Assembly (NCBI GenBank): GCA_030248295.1
Contig: JASANH010000183.1
Location: 124,001-188,000 of the forward strand
DNA length: 64,000 nt
Direction of reading: 5' to 3'
Source: Mesodorylaimus sp. YZB2_4
Lineage: Eukaryota; Nematoda; Enoplea; Dorylaimida; Dorylaimidae
The notes under the pieces are model-generated. The model saw only the letters and a list, made by a program, of their open reading frames with translations, was not told where the DNA came from and did not search any database. A program made the translations under genes and the position numbers. Numbering within the stretch: the stretch's first letter is position 1; every line of letters begins with the position of its first letter. Below, in pieces: positions 12,254-25,160 of the stretch.

Positions 12254-13699
12254 TTAAGGACCAGTTTGATTATTATTTTTACATAATATAGCGATCTCAC
12301 TATTTTCTGCGTCCTTGTCTCGGGCCACTTTTAGTCGAACCAAACCCGATGTATTCCTCAGCACATAGGCGGCATAGTGCTGGGATACACCGACCAGGCT
12401 GGTTCCATCCACTTCCACGATTTGATCCCACACACAAAGGCGTCCATCACGATCCGCTAGGCCATCGGGAATAATCGATTTGATAAAAATCGATAACTGG
12501 TCATCACCTCGATCTGCATTTAAACCCATGCCGATAATGTCAAATCCGAGGCGCCCGTCCACGCCTTTATCAATATCGATTTCCAATATGTCCATTTTCT
12601 CCAATCGACGCTCCAATTCGAAAACTGAAAATGCTGCAAATGGATCGATATAATTTCGACGATCGTATTCGTCCTGGCCATAAGTACTGTAGACTTTTAT
12701 GGCCGAATGACTGAAGCGAACTGACCTGCTGAAGTTGTCATTATGTGCCCTATCGGAGTCAGAATGGCCGCCTGTTTGACCACCACTGTCCTTCCCCATT
12801 TCAGTCGACCGACTCGAACTCTCAAAGGCTGGCTGGCTCGAAGCTGTAAGTTTTCCAAAATTGTTCAATTGCGTGCCTTTTTCTGGATATTTAGTGATTA
12901 CAAATTCCTTATCACCTTGTTGAGTTATCGTGACTTCCTTAGCTTTGGAATTCTCTTTTTGAGCACCAATCGATATCTTATCACTGGCCTTGTTATCAGC
13001 ACCAACCTGATTTACTGGTTTTTTATCAGTTTCTGTCGCTTCTTCGTCCGAATCACTAACCACTGGTGGAAATTCCGCGCAGAAATTCTCCCCATCGAGC
13101 CATTTGATTGGCGTATTCTCGTCGATCACGTATCGATTTGAGCGAATGGCATAAATCTGTTGATTGACAAAATTCGAATCATTTGCTAAACCTCTGGATT
13201 TCATGTCATTGAAAAGTTCTTGAGCTGACGTTGCATCCTTGCACGGGTTTGCATTGTCGTTTGGTGAAAAGTGATCAGGTGGTCGCTTGTCAGCGGTGTT
13301 ATTTGGATAAAGTGATACATTATCAATAACAGAATCGCCAATCGGGCCGTAACTTTGAGCGGACACCTTATCACTGATATGATAAGACGTTGTTTGAAAT
13401 ACAGCAGTATCGCCATCTTGGTTTAGAAATATCTTATCACCTGCACTATCAGCGCTATCAGTACAGCTCAATCGCCTGTAAGCTCTCCAAATTTCGTTGC
13501 ATCGTTCGGGTGTTCTCTCTTTTCTTAACAGCGATAATGATAAGAGTGCAGCACTGGGGACGACTGCTGGGCACGAACCGCGTCTAATCATGAAGGCCGG
13601 ATGATGGGCAAATACCGACTCGATTGCCTCCGGGTCTGACGCTGTTCTTGATCGAGTTAATGGCAGAGGCAGCGAGCCGTCGCTGGTTTCAGTGGACAT
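12254..13699 (-). CDS. Neurabin/spinophilin-like protein: PP1-docking motif and PDZ domain
   Basis: One long minus-strand exon of 481 codons starts at the first ATG of the frame (13699). The N-terminal two thirds are Ser/Asp-rich and unstructured. At about residues 324-345 lies SVRFS, an RVxF-type docking site for protein phosphatase 1, followed by VYSTYGQDEYDRRN, which closely matches the conserved neurabin PP1-binding segment. A PDZ domain follows (about residues 370-466), with FDIIGMG as its carboxylate-binding loop and VEVDGTSLVGVSQ. Neurabins target PP1 to actin-rich synaptic sites. The family's coiled coil, which normally follows the PDZ domain, is absent: the frame stops 15-20 residues after it. 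A donor-like 'atgtaaaa' just before the stop (about 12275) suggests that the true coding sequence may splice onward. No N-terminal F-actin domain is recognisable. Confidence 0.85.
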   Translation of the reverse strand: MSTETSDGSLPLPLTRSRTASDPEAIESVFAHHPAFMIRRGSCPAVVPSAALLSLSLLRKERTPERCNEIWRAYRRLSCTDSADSAGDKIFLNQDGDTAVFQTTSYHISDKVSAQSYGPIGDSVIDNVSLYPNNTADKRPPDHFSPNDNANPCKDATSAQELFNDMKSRGLANDSNFVNQQIYAIRSNRYVIDENTPIKWLDGENFCAEFPPVVSDSDEEATETDKKPVNQVGADNKASDKISIGAQKENSKAKEVTITQQGDKEFVITKYPEKGTQLNNFGKLTASSQPAFESSSRSTEMGKDSGGQTGGHSDSDRAHNDNFSRSVRFSHSAIKVYSTYGQDEYDRRNYIDPFAAFSVFELERRLEKMDILEIDIDKGVDGRLGFDIIGMGLNADRGDDQLSIFIKSIIPDGLADRDGRLCVWDQIVEVDGTSLVGVSQHYAAYVLRNTSGLVRLKVARDKDAENSEIAILCKNNNQTGP

Positions 13700-16600
13700 G
13701 ATCGTGGAGCACAGAACTAAACCATACAGTATGTGGATGTGGTAAGAGTAATGTGAGAGCAGGGACAGCAAGTCAGTGTGGAACAAACATTAGCTAGTTA
13801 GAGAGCCAGCTAGGTAACACCCTACCTAAATCACTGTGAAATGTAAGCCGCACGACGTGGCCTAGACAGCAGTAACTCGCCGTCCTCGCATAGCCTTATC
13901 AGTCAGTTGATCCAGATTTGCTATAATTTGGCATGTTTTGCCAAACCAACCCACAAAAAACAACCATAAAGATAAACAAGATAGTCAATCAGTGCACTCC
14001 AGCCCACTGGCACGTCATTGCGTGCATTTGATTGGATTGGAACACGAGGCAAGACGAGATAAATACGAGGGCGAGCCAGCTACTAGCGGCTAAGATTTTA
14101 AAGAAAGCTGTCGTTACGAGTGAGCAAAGTCGATTTGTGGCCCGGTTGCAAGAGACCAACTGCTCTTTATCGATTCACCCCTTTCCTAGTGCTCTTTTTT
14201 CAACATCCTATCCTAAAAATTCGTATGCCAAGAAATTGATTTCTTCTCGACCAGGTAGCTAGGTGGCTTGAATCAAATAACTATGAGCGGCGGTCGACCA
14301 GTCTTTTCACCACGGGCAATGCTTGATTTTCTTGCCAACGCAAATCGAGCGAAGCGTCGTCCATCGGCGAAACAGGCAATTGCTCCATAGAGGATCGGAC
14401 AATATGAGGGTGCCTCAACCAAGACGAGTCGTTTCAGTGGAGGTGATAAAGAGGAAATGGGAGTTGAGGGAGACTGTCAGAGTCGTCAGGTTGAATCCCA
14501 ACAATCACGTGTTGTACCGGGTAAAGAGCGTAGGATAAAATAACCTTTGTAGGCCGAGATGGAAAAATAAGCTTCCTGGTGAATAGCTTGCACAAGCAAA
14601 TTAGCGAAGATTCTCTTTAGCTTTACGTGGCCAAGTAGGCTCGTAGGGTTTCAGCCAGTTTTTCCATCGGTTGGCTAGGCAAACCGACTTTCAGCTCGGA
14701 AAAGAAGAGGAAGTAAACATAAAGCTGGTCATTGATCTGCTCTTTGGAGAATAACTCAGACACCTTGAGCATGACGGCAGGAAACTGTGGTGGCCCTGAC
14801 TTTTCCACCAGCTTATTATGTCTCGTAGGACAGCTGATCAGATTTCAGGTAATGGCAATATCGTGAAAGTATTATGTGCCTCATGGGCTCATGCACCCTT
14901 GGTGCCCCTTGTGTCATCTCCCGAGTGCATGTGTTTGCTTTGGTGACGAGTAAGCCATGACCATGAACATGAAATACATACGTGATGCAAAGACAATATT
15001 ACAAAGGGCTAAACACGCAGTTTCAGCACGAGGCAAGAGTCCTACAGCCGTCATCAGCACAAACTTCACTGAATAGGACGGAAACGACTTGAACGGACGA
15101 GTAAAGGATCTTTAGATGACACTCCATCGGGATCACTCTATGACGCGGACAAAGGGGAGTCGACAGTGAACCAGCTTGGTCAGCTGGCGAGCAAGTGTGG
15201 CGAGTTGGAGAGCGCCATACCAGATGCCAGTTTGGAAGATTGCGTGCGGTATGAAGATTCAATAGGTCTGCAGGCGATTGCAGGAGGCAGTGCAGGAAAA
15301 AGGGCCTCATGGGGTTGCTCGCATCTAGACCATGTTCGACTGAGTGCTATTTGATCTCTCACTGCTTCAGCTGCTCGAAAACGGTGAGCCACCTCCACGC
15401 CGTACAAATATGCTACTGTAGTAGGTGTGTTTGGCCTGTGGAGAAGGCAGTATATCTGGTTGCCTGGCCGCCTTATACACGGAGAAGTATGTGGTTGCCT
15501 TGACTGGCCGCCACATACAAGCATCAGTTGCCTTCGTTGGCCGCTCGATACGCTCCTCCAGGCGAGGCTGAAACCCATCCGGTTGATGTCTCAGGCATGT
15601 ACGACCAGGGGCCTGCCTGGAGGCTGTTTGAGTCCACCCGCTCCTCGCGGTATCTTCTCCAGCGTAAGGCTATTCCCCCCCCCCCCCCAGTGCACTGCCT
15701 GTGAGCTCGATGACAAAGCATTTTTAGCAGCCCAAAATTCGCATCGCTCGAGAGCTCATGACCAGATGTCATCGTTGCAACCGAGATAACAATTTAACAG
15801 CTAATATTCCGTGGGATAAGGGGCACTAGACCCGGGAAATGTGACAATGCATTTGAGCATTGCAACACGGCGCTGGTGACTGTTCTGCTGATCTGTGACT
15901 GCTGACCGCGATACCTACCTCACATAAAATTGCCCCATCTATAGTTAACCTTATGAACTGCTTTCTCATTGTCAGCTGCGGTGGTGTCGCCAGTGGTGGA
16001 ACCTGTCATGGAATGCAAGCCGTCCGTGTCTGCCGTGAAACAGCCGTAACAGGCATCCTCAATCCTTTACAATGGGTTGGTTTTATCAGGGCTAGTCACC
16101 ATTCGTACCGTTTATACAGTATATCACCCGTTTATCAGCTTATGCGGTTAATATGTTTGATGACTCGTGCTGACACGAGTGGTATCCATAACTGACCGGC
16201 TCAATATCAGACAGGCTGTTACTGGTCACGCGTCTTTATTCCTCAAACTTTCAGTTCTTGAGCATTTCTAGCAACGAGCGCTCCTGTACATCAATCGCTG
16301 ACAAAGCCAGACTCACCAGACACTGTCTTCGAACCTTGAAAGAATGGTAGGATTGCTCTTTTCCCTACTATGTCTGAAAAAACTGCACCCCAGCGTCTTC
16401 TAGGACGTGTAATTTTTTCATGTCTTGAACGCCCACACAAAACTTCTCGATCTTCTCCAGTCGTTCCAGAAACTGTTTCTGTTTTCACTGTCAACCAAAT
16501 AAAGTCTGAAAATGAGCAGCCAGTCCTTACAGATATTGTCTATGATCGAAAGTAGGCGGCAGAAAAAATAAAGATAAAAAATCTGACGTTTTCGTAGACG

Positions 16601-17227
16601 ACGGAGTCTGTACAATTCGATGAGAGGAAGACAATCATTTAAGCTTGATAATTTGGTTTTGAAACGTCAACACCGCTTCTTCCTCCGGCCCCATATACGA
16701 AGTAATGTCACATTTTTGGCTAAATCCTTGCAACTCGCTTGCCGTTAGGTCCATCTTTAGATGCTGAGCTGAGCAGCACATCAAGGCTGAGTGTGGGTCG
16801 GAGCCACTGACAGTAATGCGCATGATGCTATGCTTTTTATGCCTATTTTGTAACCTAATCTTGAAAGTCAGTGCAAATCTCACAATATGCTACACGTACA
16901 ATGCTTGTATTTTCGTGCTGACGTACAAGGCCATCATACACACTATCCACTCCCGATGATTTCTCTAATCACTCACTGCTCTCCAGTCTACTGGGGCATG
17001 TCAATTGTGTGCTGGGAAGGTACAGTAATGAAAGAACCAGTTTAACAAACCATCCGCCTAATCCATACACAATGACATTTCCTGTCATTGCCTTCCAGCG
17101 TCATCTCCAGCAGGGCCTGGCGCACAGGTGAGTGAATGACTGGTTGTAAACGGTTTAATGAGATTGGAAAATTGACTGGACACCCTTATTCAAGTTTGCT
17201 CATGCGAGCATACCGGGCACATTAAAA
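13700..17227. other. Intergenic between neurabin and Kir, no gene called
   Basis: It holds a dispersed repeat (about 15420-15690), a poly(C) run at about 15667-15680, and isolated short frames (for example 14623-14808 and 16635-16883 on the minus strand) with protein-like composition but no recognised family. The promoter regions of the divergently transcribed neurabin (-) and Kir (+) genes must lie here. No TATA box or initiator could be assigned. Confidence 0.4.
15420..15690 (+). repeat. Dispersed repeat, copy 1
   Basis: The sequence from about 'gtttggcctgtgg' through 'ggttgccttgactggccgcc' to 'ctccaggcgaggctgaaaccc' recurs in the same order, diverged, at about 20935-21190 within the last Kir intron. 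It is a mobile or segmentally duplicated repeat without a visible coding frame. It runs into a poly(C) tract. Confidence 0.6.
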
Positions 17228-20200
17228 ATGCAGAATTCAGACCCGTTACAACCTCCCTCCACTGATTTCATCCCTTTTGCAGAAGCCAGAAATTTGGAAT
17301 CAATGGCTGAAGCAGAATATGAAGACGAGATCGAGCTTACGAAATTGTACTGCACTGAACCTAGTAACGAGCTGCAAGGAAACGAGCACATGGCGAGGAG
17401 AGGCATGGATTTTCTAGCCGTGCCCAGTCCTGACCACATTAGGTCAGTCGGAGGACGAATTCGGGAAAGATTGAACCGACATCGTCGCACATCGTCATTG
17501 CCAGAAATGGAAGCAATGATCAAAGAGCTATATCCCCCCTCGAAATCCGTCTCCAGCCAGGCGTCCGACCTTTATTATGCAGGATCTGTGAGTGACAAAC
17601 ATAATGGTGAGTAAGGTGCAATGATATTTGCATGCTCTGTCTGCATGGAGCTATAATTACGATGAAATTCTGATTTTGTTTGTGTTCGTAAAAGATTTTT
17701 GCAATTACAGATTCTCATCACAGTATCGACACACCACCCGAATTTAAGAGGAGATTGCGGAATCGCCTTCTCCAGCAGAATGGTGATTATAACATACACC
17801 TGACCAATGTTCACAGGTCAATGCAAAATTACTACAGGTGAGTCCTGAGGTGAGCAAATATTTATTTTCAATAATCGATACAAGTGTTAGCTGGCTAGAG
17901 TGTTCAGACATTACAGCGAAATCAATCAATAGATTTACGCATGATCGATCTTTATCTAGATACTTGACTGATCGGAGACAGATCGCCTTGTTGATTTATT
18001 TAAGCAATTAGTAAGGTTTCTGATCATCAGAATGTCATCGATTAATAATATTTGAATCAACCAAGGCGATCGCTGTTGGCTGGAAGATTACAATGCCTTT
18101 ACGTCATAATACTCGAACATGACAGAGTGAACAGCCACTTTACACCAGTCACTGGACTAATCGTTGATCGATCAGTCACTGGACTAATCGTTGATCGATC
18201 AGTCACTGGACTAATCGTTGATCGATCAGTCACTGGACTAATCGTTGATCGATCAGTCACTGGACTAATCGTTGATCGATCAGTCACTGGACTAATCGTT
18301 GATCGATCAGTCACTGGACTAATCGTTGATCGATCAGTCACTGGACTAATCGTTGATCGATCAGTCACTGGACTAATCGTTGATCGATCAGTCACTGGAC
18401 TAATCGTTGATCGATCAGTCACTGGACTAATCGTTGATCGATCAGTCACTGGCCTAATCGTTGATCGATCAGTCACTGGACTAATCGTTGATCGATCAGT
18501 CACTGGCCTAATCGTTGATCGATCAGTCACTGGACTAATCACTGATCAATCTATTTTATCAATGATTAGTCTAGTCTATTGATCAATCAAAATGATCACA
18601 GCAGTCTTTTAGCAAATTAATAATGATCGATTATTGTTTTAAATTAGTTGCAACTGCTGCTAAACTTTTTCAGTGACATGTGGACAACACTGATCGAAGT
18701 GAAATGGCGTTGGGTTCTGTTGGCATTTGCACTGAGCTTCACGTTAAGCTGGCTGGCATTTTCAGTCATCTACATGTGCATAATGTACGTGCATGGTGAC
18801 TTCGGGCAGAAACCCGGCTGGAAACCGTGTCTGGTATCGGTTGATTCATTCGCTGCTGTGTTCATGTTCTCACTGGAAACCCAAACTACAATCGGATATG
18901 GATTCAGGTATGAAAATTTGCTTGATGCATGGCACATTCAAAGTTGCTTCACGATTAGGTTGAAGATCAGGATTCAGGGGTCCGTTTCACGTTCTCAAAT
19001 TCGTTAGATCATATCAATTGTAATAGTACGATCAGATTTGTATCGTGGGTGACTGGTGGGAGGGTGACTGAGGAGAGGGTGACCGGTGGAAATTTTGCAT
19101 CACGCCAAAAACCCCCGGGGCCAACCAAGTTGTTCGATCTAGTCCATGGTCCATGGATGAAACATCACCCTGACGGGTAGCAATCCCAGCTGCCTGCTCC
19201 GTGCAAAAGGCTCGATTGCCAGTCGAGCCTCCTTGACGGATTTGTGAAATTGGCTCCTGGTTTTGTTGGAGGTATGGTTTTCAGAGAATTCAAGTATCTT
19301 CTTTAAATAGATATCCTAGCGACGAATGCCCAGAGATCATATATACAGTATGTCTTCAATCGATGTGTGGTGTGGTCATTCAAACACTGCTGGTGGGAGT
19401 CGTTTTTGCCAAATTGGTCAGACCCAAACATCGAGCGCACACTGTGCAATTCAGTCGATGCAGTGTAATTGCGTTGAGGGAACGAAAACTATGTTTTATG
19501 TTTCGTGTTGGTGATCTACGCAAGACACAATTGGCCAGTATAAATTTACGGGTATTCATGATTAAAAAACACGTGACACCAGAAGGCGAGATTTTACCAT
19601 TTTATGTCCGAGAAATGAAGGTGAGTGCTGCGCCCACGGATAATGCATTTTCTCCAAAAACCCTCTACTTCAGGAGGGGCTACTCGAGGGCGCGTATTTG
19701 AATAGGCTCCTTTATGTGCAGCCATTAAATGCAGAGCACACACTGCACTTTAATATTTTCATAAAAGGCCACCAGCCATGGTGATTAAAAAAGTTACAAT
19801 CACAGTGTGACAGTATTCTGCATGGCTCCATACAATTATACATACAGCACATATCAGAAATCCCCGAGGGACTTATTGTTTTCAATCAACCTCCAAGAGG
19901 GTGTATAATCGGACATACCGTAAATAAATACCCACCTTCTGCTCAGTACATGCTTTACACCAATTTGTGCCCGTGCAGTCCAGGATCAGCGTGTTCCGGT
20001 AGGGACTCAGCGACGCACTTTCAGAACAAGGAGCATGCAAACCTAACGAAAATGGAAGACACGTATGTAACGCATTCTCCAAAATTAGGTGCTTCTGGCT
20101 GGAGATCAATGTGAATGATTGTCTATACTGTATGCTGCCGTATATTGGTCGTCTGCACTGTAATGACAGAAGATAACTTCCTTTGAATATTTAACCCTGG

Positions 20201-21761
20201 GGTTCATCGCATGCTATTCTACTCACAGAGCCAGCCTGAAGCAGTCTAAACTTTGCAGACTGCTTTTTATGCTGCATTTTAGTGCCTCAAGTCATTTCCC
20301 AGATCCTCACAAACAGCTAACAAATTTGACTACTCGCACACGTCCGTGGCCATTTGGAGAGCCGACCAATAAAATTTGACTGGGGCGGGGCTCGAATAAG
20401 CTTGTCCAATCGTACTGTGCTGGTTCTAGTGTAAAGTTGGAGACGTCGATGGATGCCCTCTATTGAATTGGCCGGTCATCGTATGCCACACAATCAATAA
20501 AGATAGCCCGCTCTACGAGTACTCGGAATCAAACTTGGTCACGGCCAGGTTCGAAATTCATGCAATTTTGGACGGTGTGACACCGACGAATGGCATGAGT
20601 ACCACTGCGAGAACTAGTTATTTGCCGAACGAGATTCATTGGGGACGAAGGTGCTACGATAAATTCTGCCAGTTGAGTTGGGCTGAAATGTCTTTGCTTT
20701 TAGACTCTCCTGCCTGATGACTTACCAAACTGAGCTCGGAGAGTACAGAATCGACTACAACAAATACCATGCTATGCAAGATGTGTGGACTCCTTCGTGT
20801 TCAGCCAACCAGCTGGATGAGATATTTGTAAGTGTCTCCTACTCCATGGCTCCAGCAGTTACTGTTACACCGGGGACATCTGTTTTTGGATTCCTGTGTC
20901 TGCACACATATATCAGAGGCTTATGCACAGTAGTAGTTGTGTTTGGGCTGTGGGAAGGTACTGCATCTGGTTGCCCATTAGCCGCCTACGCCAGTATGCG
21001 GTTGCCTTGACCAGCCGCCGCATAAATAAGTTGCCATCGTTGACCGCTTGTCACTGCCAGATAGGATAGGACCCCCAATCCAGTCCAATCCGTCGAGCCC
21101 CCATCCAATCCAGCCGTGATCGCTAGGTACAGTACACTCTCTCCAGGCGAGGCAGAAACCCGTTGTCTCTGGATCCTTCGACTAGGACGCATGGCTGAAG
21201 AGCTTGTGAAACCATCTGCTCCCTACCGTATTTTCTCCAATGTGGCCTATCCAGCCTCTCACACTAGTTGTAGAAAACTCACACGCGCAAAAAGTTTCCT
21301 ATCTGAGGTGAGGCCTCTAGCATGGGTTAATTCCGCACAAGGGATGGACATGTGACAGGGTGTTTCCCCCCCCCCCCCCCCCCAATTAGTCCCCCTCACA
21401 CACGACACGTATTGCTTCCTGTGACACGAGTGTTCCTACAAGTTGCTTTGGGGGCTGGTCACAAAAGCGGGTGGCTTCTTTATGGTGATTTCCCTTGCTT
21501 ACATTCCAGCTGGCATCGCCTTCTTTCGAAAGCCTTCCGTTATGCTTCCTATAATAATCCAACGCCCCCCACCGCCTGTGCAGATCGCTTAGCAACAGAA
21601 AGCCGCTTATGGACTGTCACGAGTTCTCAGCACGTGTTTTACTTTAGGCTACAGGCATCGACCCCAGCACGTGGTTCGAAGAAGCTAGAAAGAAGCACGA
21701 GAGGGAGGTGTCGTCGTCTCAAGAATGCGTAGTGAGCTTAAGTCATGCGGAGTCCATGTAA
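17228..21761 (+). CDS. Inward-rectifier K+ channel (Kir family)
   Basis: Seven exons join in frame: 17228-17606, 17711-17837, 18674-18907, 19311-19620, 20430-20650, 20704-20827 and 21648-21761, giving 502 codons plus stop. Exon 3 carries the slide-helix/M1 region (TLIEVKWRWVLLAFALS) and the pore with the selectivity filter TIGYGFR. Exon 4 gives the Kir hallmark YPSDECPE, then M2, the linker AKLVRPKHRAHT and the start of the cytoplasmic beta domain (FMFRVGDLRK). Exons 5-6 encode the rest of that domain, including DSPLYEYS and NEIHWGRR. The last exon ends in an acidic/basic tail. The length is normal for the family, with an N terminus of about 165 residues that is longer than usual. The channel sets resting K+ conductance at the plasma membrane. 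Intron 5 is only 53 nt. The donor after exon 5 (gtgcta) is weak but frame and similarity support it. Extra 5' exons are possible. Confidence 0.9.
18146..18540 (+). repeat. 27-bp minisatellite, about 14.6 units, in Kir intron 2
   Basis: The unit cagtcactggactaatcg plus ttgatcgat (27 bp) repeats head to tail with almost no variation; two units have 'ggccta' in place of 'ggacta'. Because 27 is a multiple of three and the unit lacks stops, both strands stay open across the array. Each unit contains the palindrome TGATCGATCA at its junction with the next. It lies between two Kir exons with good splice sites, so it is most likely intronic satellite and not protein. Confidence 0.95.
20935..21240 (+). 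repeat. Dispersed repeat, copy 2 (Kir intron 6)
   Basis: Diverged partner of the repeat at 15420-15690, sharing 'ctggttgcc', 'gcggttgccttgacc' and 'ctccaggcgaggcagaaaccc' in the same order. A run of C residues follows at about 21366-21383. It sits within the intron before the last Kir exon and contributes no coding sequence. Confidence 0.55.
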
Positions 21762-22630
21762 ATTTAGCTAGTTGGCGTGAGGAACTTAAAAAGATCTTTG
21801 GTTTTCACTGATGCAAAACTAGTTCGAGTGTTTAAAAAAAAATCTCTGCACTGTACACTATATTTTGTCACGGCATCATCCTTTCGCCCCCTCGAATCTC
21901 GCTAGAGAGAAAACGCAAATCAGATCTAATGAGAAGAACGATCTATCGCTGGTCTCATTTAAAAATTCGAATTTTACCGCCTAAAGATATCGCCCATTTT
22001 GATGCTCAGGTCACCAGTGAACATTTGCCACTTAGTGCAAAACGTCACGCACTTTTTGTTAGCAGCATGAGGAAAAGGAGAAAACGCGCTAGCAGCGTGA
22101 CTAGTTATCCGTTTTCCTTGGCCAACAAAAGCCCCGTGGGGTGGTCATTGAGATCATACAAAATCCTGTAAATTTCGAACATCGCCTTCATATTATCTAA
22201 ACTTAATTACGGCAATTTTTTGTTCTTGGTTGAATTTAATCTAAAATACATAAGCAGTATTCTCTGTTTGGCTTCACCTCTCACTTATTGATTAATTTTG
22301 GTAAAGTTCTTCTCCATACATTTTCGATTTCTCATCGATTCGACGTGGTATTATTTCATCGTCGACGGGTTGATCAATTATTGCATAAACTTGACAGATT
22401 CTCTTTATCTAGACAACGATTTTTCTGTAATCGCTTGAAAAATCGGTGGTTTTTGAAATCGTAATTTAGTTTTGGAATATCCTGAGACAACTTGTCGGTT
22501 GGGCCGCCGGTTGTTGTGGTTGCATTTAAGTTTTCTGATCGATTGAAAGTGGTTCAATCGGACATTTCGGTCATTCGACAAAACGGCGGCTGCGATTGAA
22601 GAAAGCGGCGGCGGAAATAGTTGGGAGGAG
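21762..22630. other. Intergenic between Kir and casein kinase 1 alpha
   Basis: About 870 bp between the Kir stop and the kinase start, transcribed in the same direction. It must contain the Kir 3' UTR and the kinase promoter and 5' UTR. A frame at 21929-22171 is open but unlike any family known to me. 'aacgcgctagcagcgtg' near 22083 forms a short imperfect palindrome. No poly(A) signal or TATA box could be assigned with confidence. Confidence 0.35.
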
Positions 22631-25160
22631 ATGGCAACCGGCAGCAGTAGCGGAAATCGAGAGTTCGTTGTGGGTGGTAAATATCGACTGATTAGAAAAA
22701 TCGGAAGCGGGTCGTTCGGGGATATCTATTTGGGAATCAATGTGACAAATGGCGAAGTAAGTTTTCGATTTTAACCACCGTTCCCTAGAAATCTGGCAAA
22801 TTGATCAGGGCTCCTATGAGGCTGTGTTAGGTTTCTGTAACTTGCTAGTACATGGACCTGTCAAAGTTATACTATAAAGTGCGATAGCTGCCATCTGCAT
22901 TTTTAAGCCTGTCTCAATTGCACTTGAACTGACATTGGAACTTGGTGCAGCCTTCGTGATACAAAACACGCAATCTTGTAAAAAAACAGTGACTTGTTAA
23001 AAAACCTATCCGTTCTTTTTCATTGTAGGAAGTGGCTGTGAAATTGGAGTCGACCAGTGCCCGCCATCCGCAACTGCTGTACGAGAGCAAAGTGTATAAA
23101 ATTCTACAAGGCGGTGTTGGGATTCCGCATATTCGGTAAACAAACGCTTAATCGTTTTTGTTTGCCATATGATGTTATTACAATTATTGTTGCAGGTGGT
23201 ACGGAACAGAACGAGAATACAATATATTGGTTATGGACTTGTTGGGACCGAGTTTGGAAGATTTATTCAATTTTTGTTCGCGGCGTTTCACAATGAAAAC
23301 GGTTTTAATGTTGGCCGATCAGGTGAGGGTTGACTTTGGGTAAGCTTGCTTATTAACCGAAGGATATGGTGCTGAATGGCACGCAACGCTCCGTACTTTG
23401 ATTCACATGATCAAGTGGGTGGGGCGCATCACTTTTTGTACCTATCGCGTGCCCTGTCCCTTGGTGTTCAGTCAGAGGCTAGAATAGCCTTTGGTCATAC
23501 TACTAAAGAGACGGTTTTAGATCGTCGACACAAAACTAGCATGCTATTTTACCATTAGTTTTTTAAGCCAGGCTCGTAAAATCGTATTTTTTGTTTCTAG
23601 ATGATTGGACGAATCGAATACGTGCACGTGAAAAATTTTATCCACCGAGATATCAAGCCTGATAATTTCTTGATGGGTATCGGTCGTCATTGCAACAAGG
23701 TATGAGCTCGCTGATTTACTAATTGAACCAAGGATATTATTCATAATCACCTGCTAGTTCATACAAGGCACGTAGGTAACATCCGCGCACTGATAGAATT
23801 GCTACTTAGTTAGACTAAGGGGCTGTTTATCCTGGCATTTTCCTATCCGCTTCCTGTCAGGCGTATCTTCATTAAGCTTGTTACCTTGGCTCTTGTTTCC
23901 CGTAACTTAAGTGCGTCATGGCCAGGCATGCTCAGTTGTGCACGCGTAAATAGAATAGAATGTGTTTTGTTTTTAGTTATTTTTGATCGATTTTGGATTG
24001 GCTAAGAAATATCGGGACAGTCGTACTCGTCAGCATATCCCGTATCGTGAAGACAAGAATTTGACTGGTACAGCTCGGTACGCATCGATCAATGCACATT
24101 TGGGAATCGAGCAGAGTCGTCGGGACGATATGGAATCACTGGGCTATGTCTTGATGTATTTCAATCGCAGTACGCTTCCGTGGCAAGGTCTAAAAGTGAG
24201 CTGTTTTGAAATGTGGTTTGCTTGTGATCAAAGAAAGACGGAAAAAATTTTAGGCTGCCACAAAGAAACAAAAGTATGAAAAGATTAGCGAAAAGAAAAT
24301 GTCGACAGCAGTTGAAGTATTGTGCAAAGTAAGTGGGATCGTTGCTGGGGATGTGTAGGCCAGGTTAAGTCTAACGGTGGATGAATCAGTGTGTGGATTT
24401 GGCTGATTAGTATGAGCAAGGAGACGCACCAACATTTTTGGTGGCGATAAATGATGAGAATCAAGACGCATACGAGTAGAATAAGTTTCGCCTCGTTAAA
24501 CCCGTACCCTTGGGCTACTGATAAGCGTGTTTTGATAGGAGAATTGTAAGGGGTGTCATCAGGAGCAGAATTGTGTCGCAAGGCTAGGTTTGCCGTGGCG
24601 CTGATGTGGGTGAAGAGTACAATAGAATGGAAGCAGGCACTCGTGGTCATTCGTACGAGATACCGATTGATGTTTCGAGAAGGCAGGTAGTTCTTGCGTT
24701 AAGCTTTCATTGTGCTGCTATCTCGTTCATGTCAGGAACAGACGCTGCGTAGGTAGATGCTGCGTAGATTTGCTTTTCCTTGGTTCCTCTGATCTCTATA
24801 AAGTGTAACTTACATGCGAGATCGTGAATCCGAGGCGAAACAAAATCTGAAAGCGCAGTTGCGCGGTCGGAAATTTATGTTTTGAGATTTAGTTTTCAAT
24901 TTGGTTTTCAGGGATTTCCAGCCGAATTCGCCATGTATTTGAATTATTGTCGCGGTTTGAGATTCGACGAGGCGCCCGACTACATGTATTTACGTCAGTT
25001 GTTCCGCATCCTGTTTCGCACGTTGAATCATCAGTACGACTACACCTTCGATTGGACGATGTTGAAACAGAAAGCTGCTCAAAGCGGTGCTAGCCAGAGT
25101 GCCGGCGGTCAACAGACGACCGGTGGGGCGGCTATCACAAATCGTCCGAATAATATATGA
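22631..25160 (+). CDS. CSNK1A1: Casein kinase 1 alpha
   Basis: Seven exons join in frame: 22631-22756, 23029-23135, 23196-23322, 23601-23699, 23977-24195, 24254-24328 and 24912-25160, giving 333 residues (human CK1 alpha has 337). The protein starts with a short MATGSSSG leader. It has the glycine loop [10 protein letters not shown], the catalytic lysine in VAVKLE, the catalytic loop [22 protein letters not shown] as the Mg-binding DFG, and the CK1-specific motif [12 protein letters not shown] in place of APE. The C terminus is a short Gln/Thr/Ala tail typical of the alpha isoform. CK1 alpha is a constitutive Ser/Thr kinase that primes beta-catenin for destruction and acts in circadian and Hedgehog control. 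The ATG lies in a good context and fits the family's N terminus. All splice sites are canonical. Confidence 0.97.
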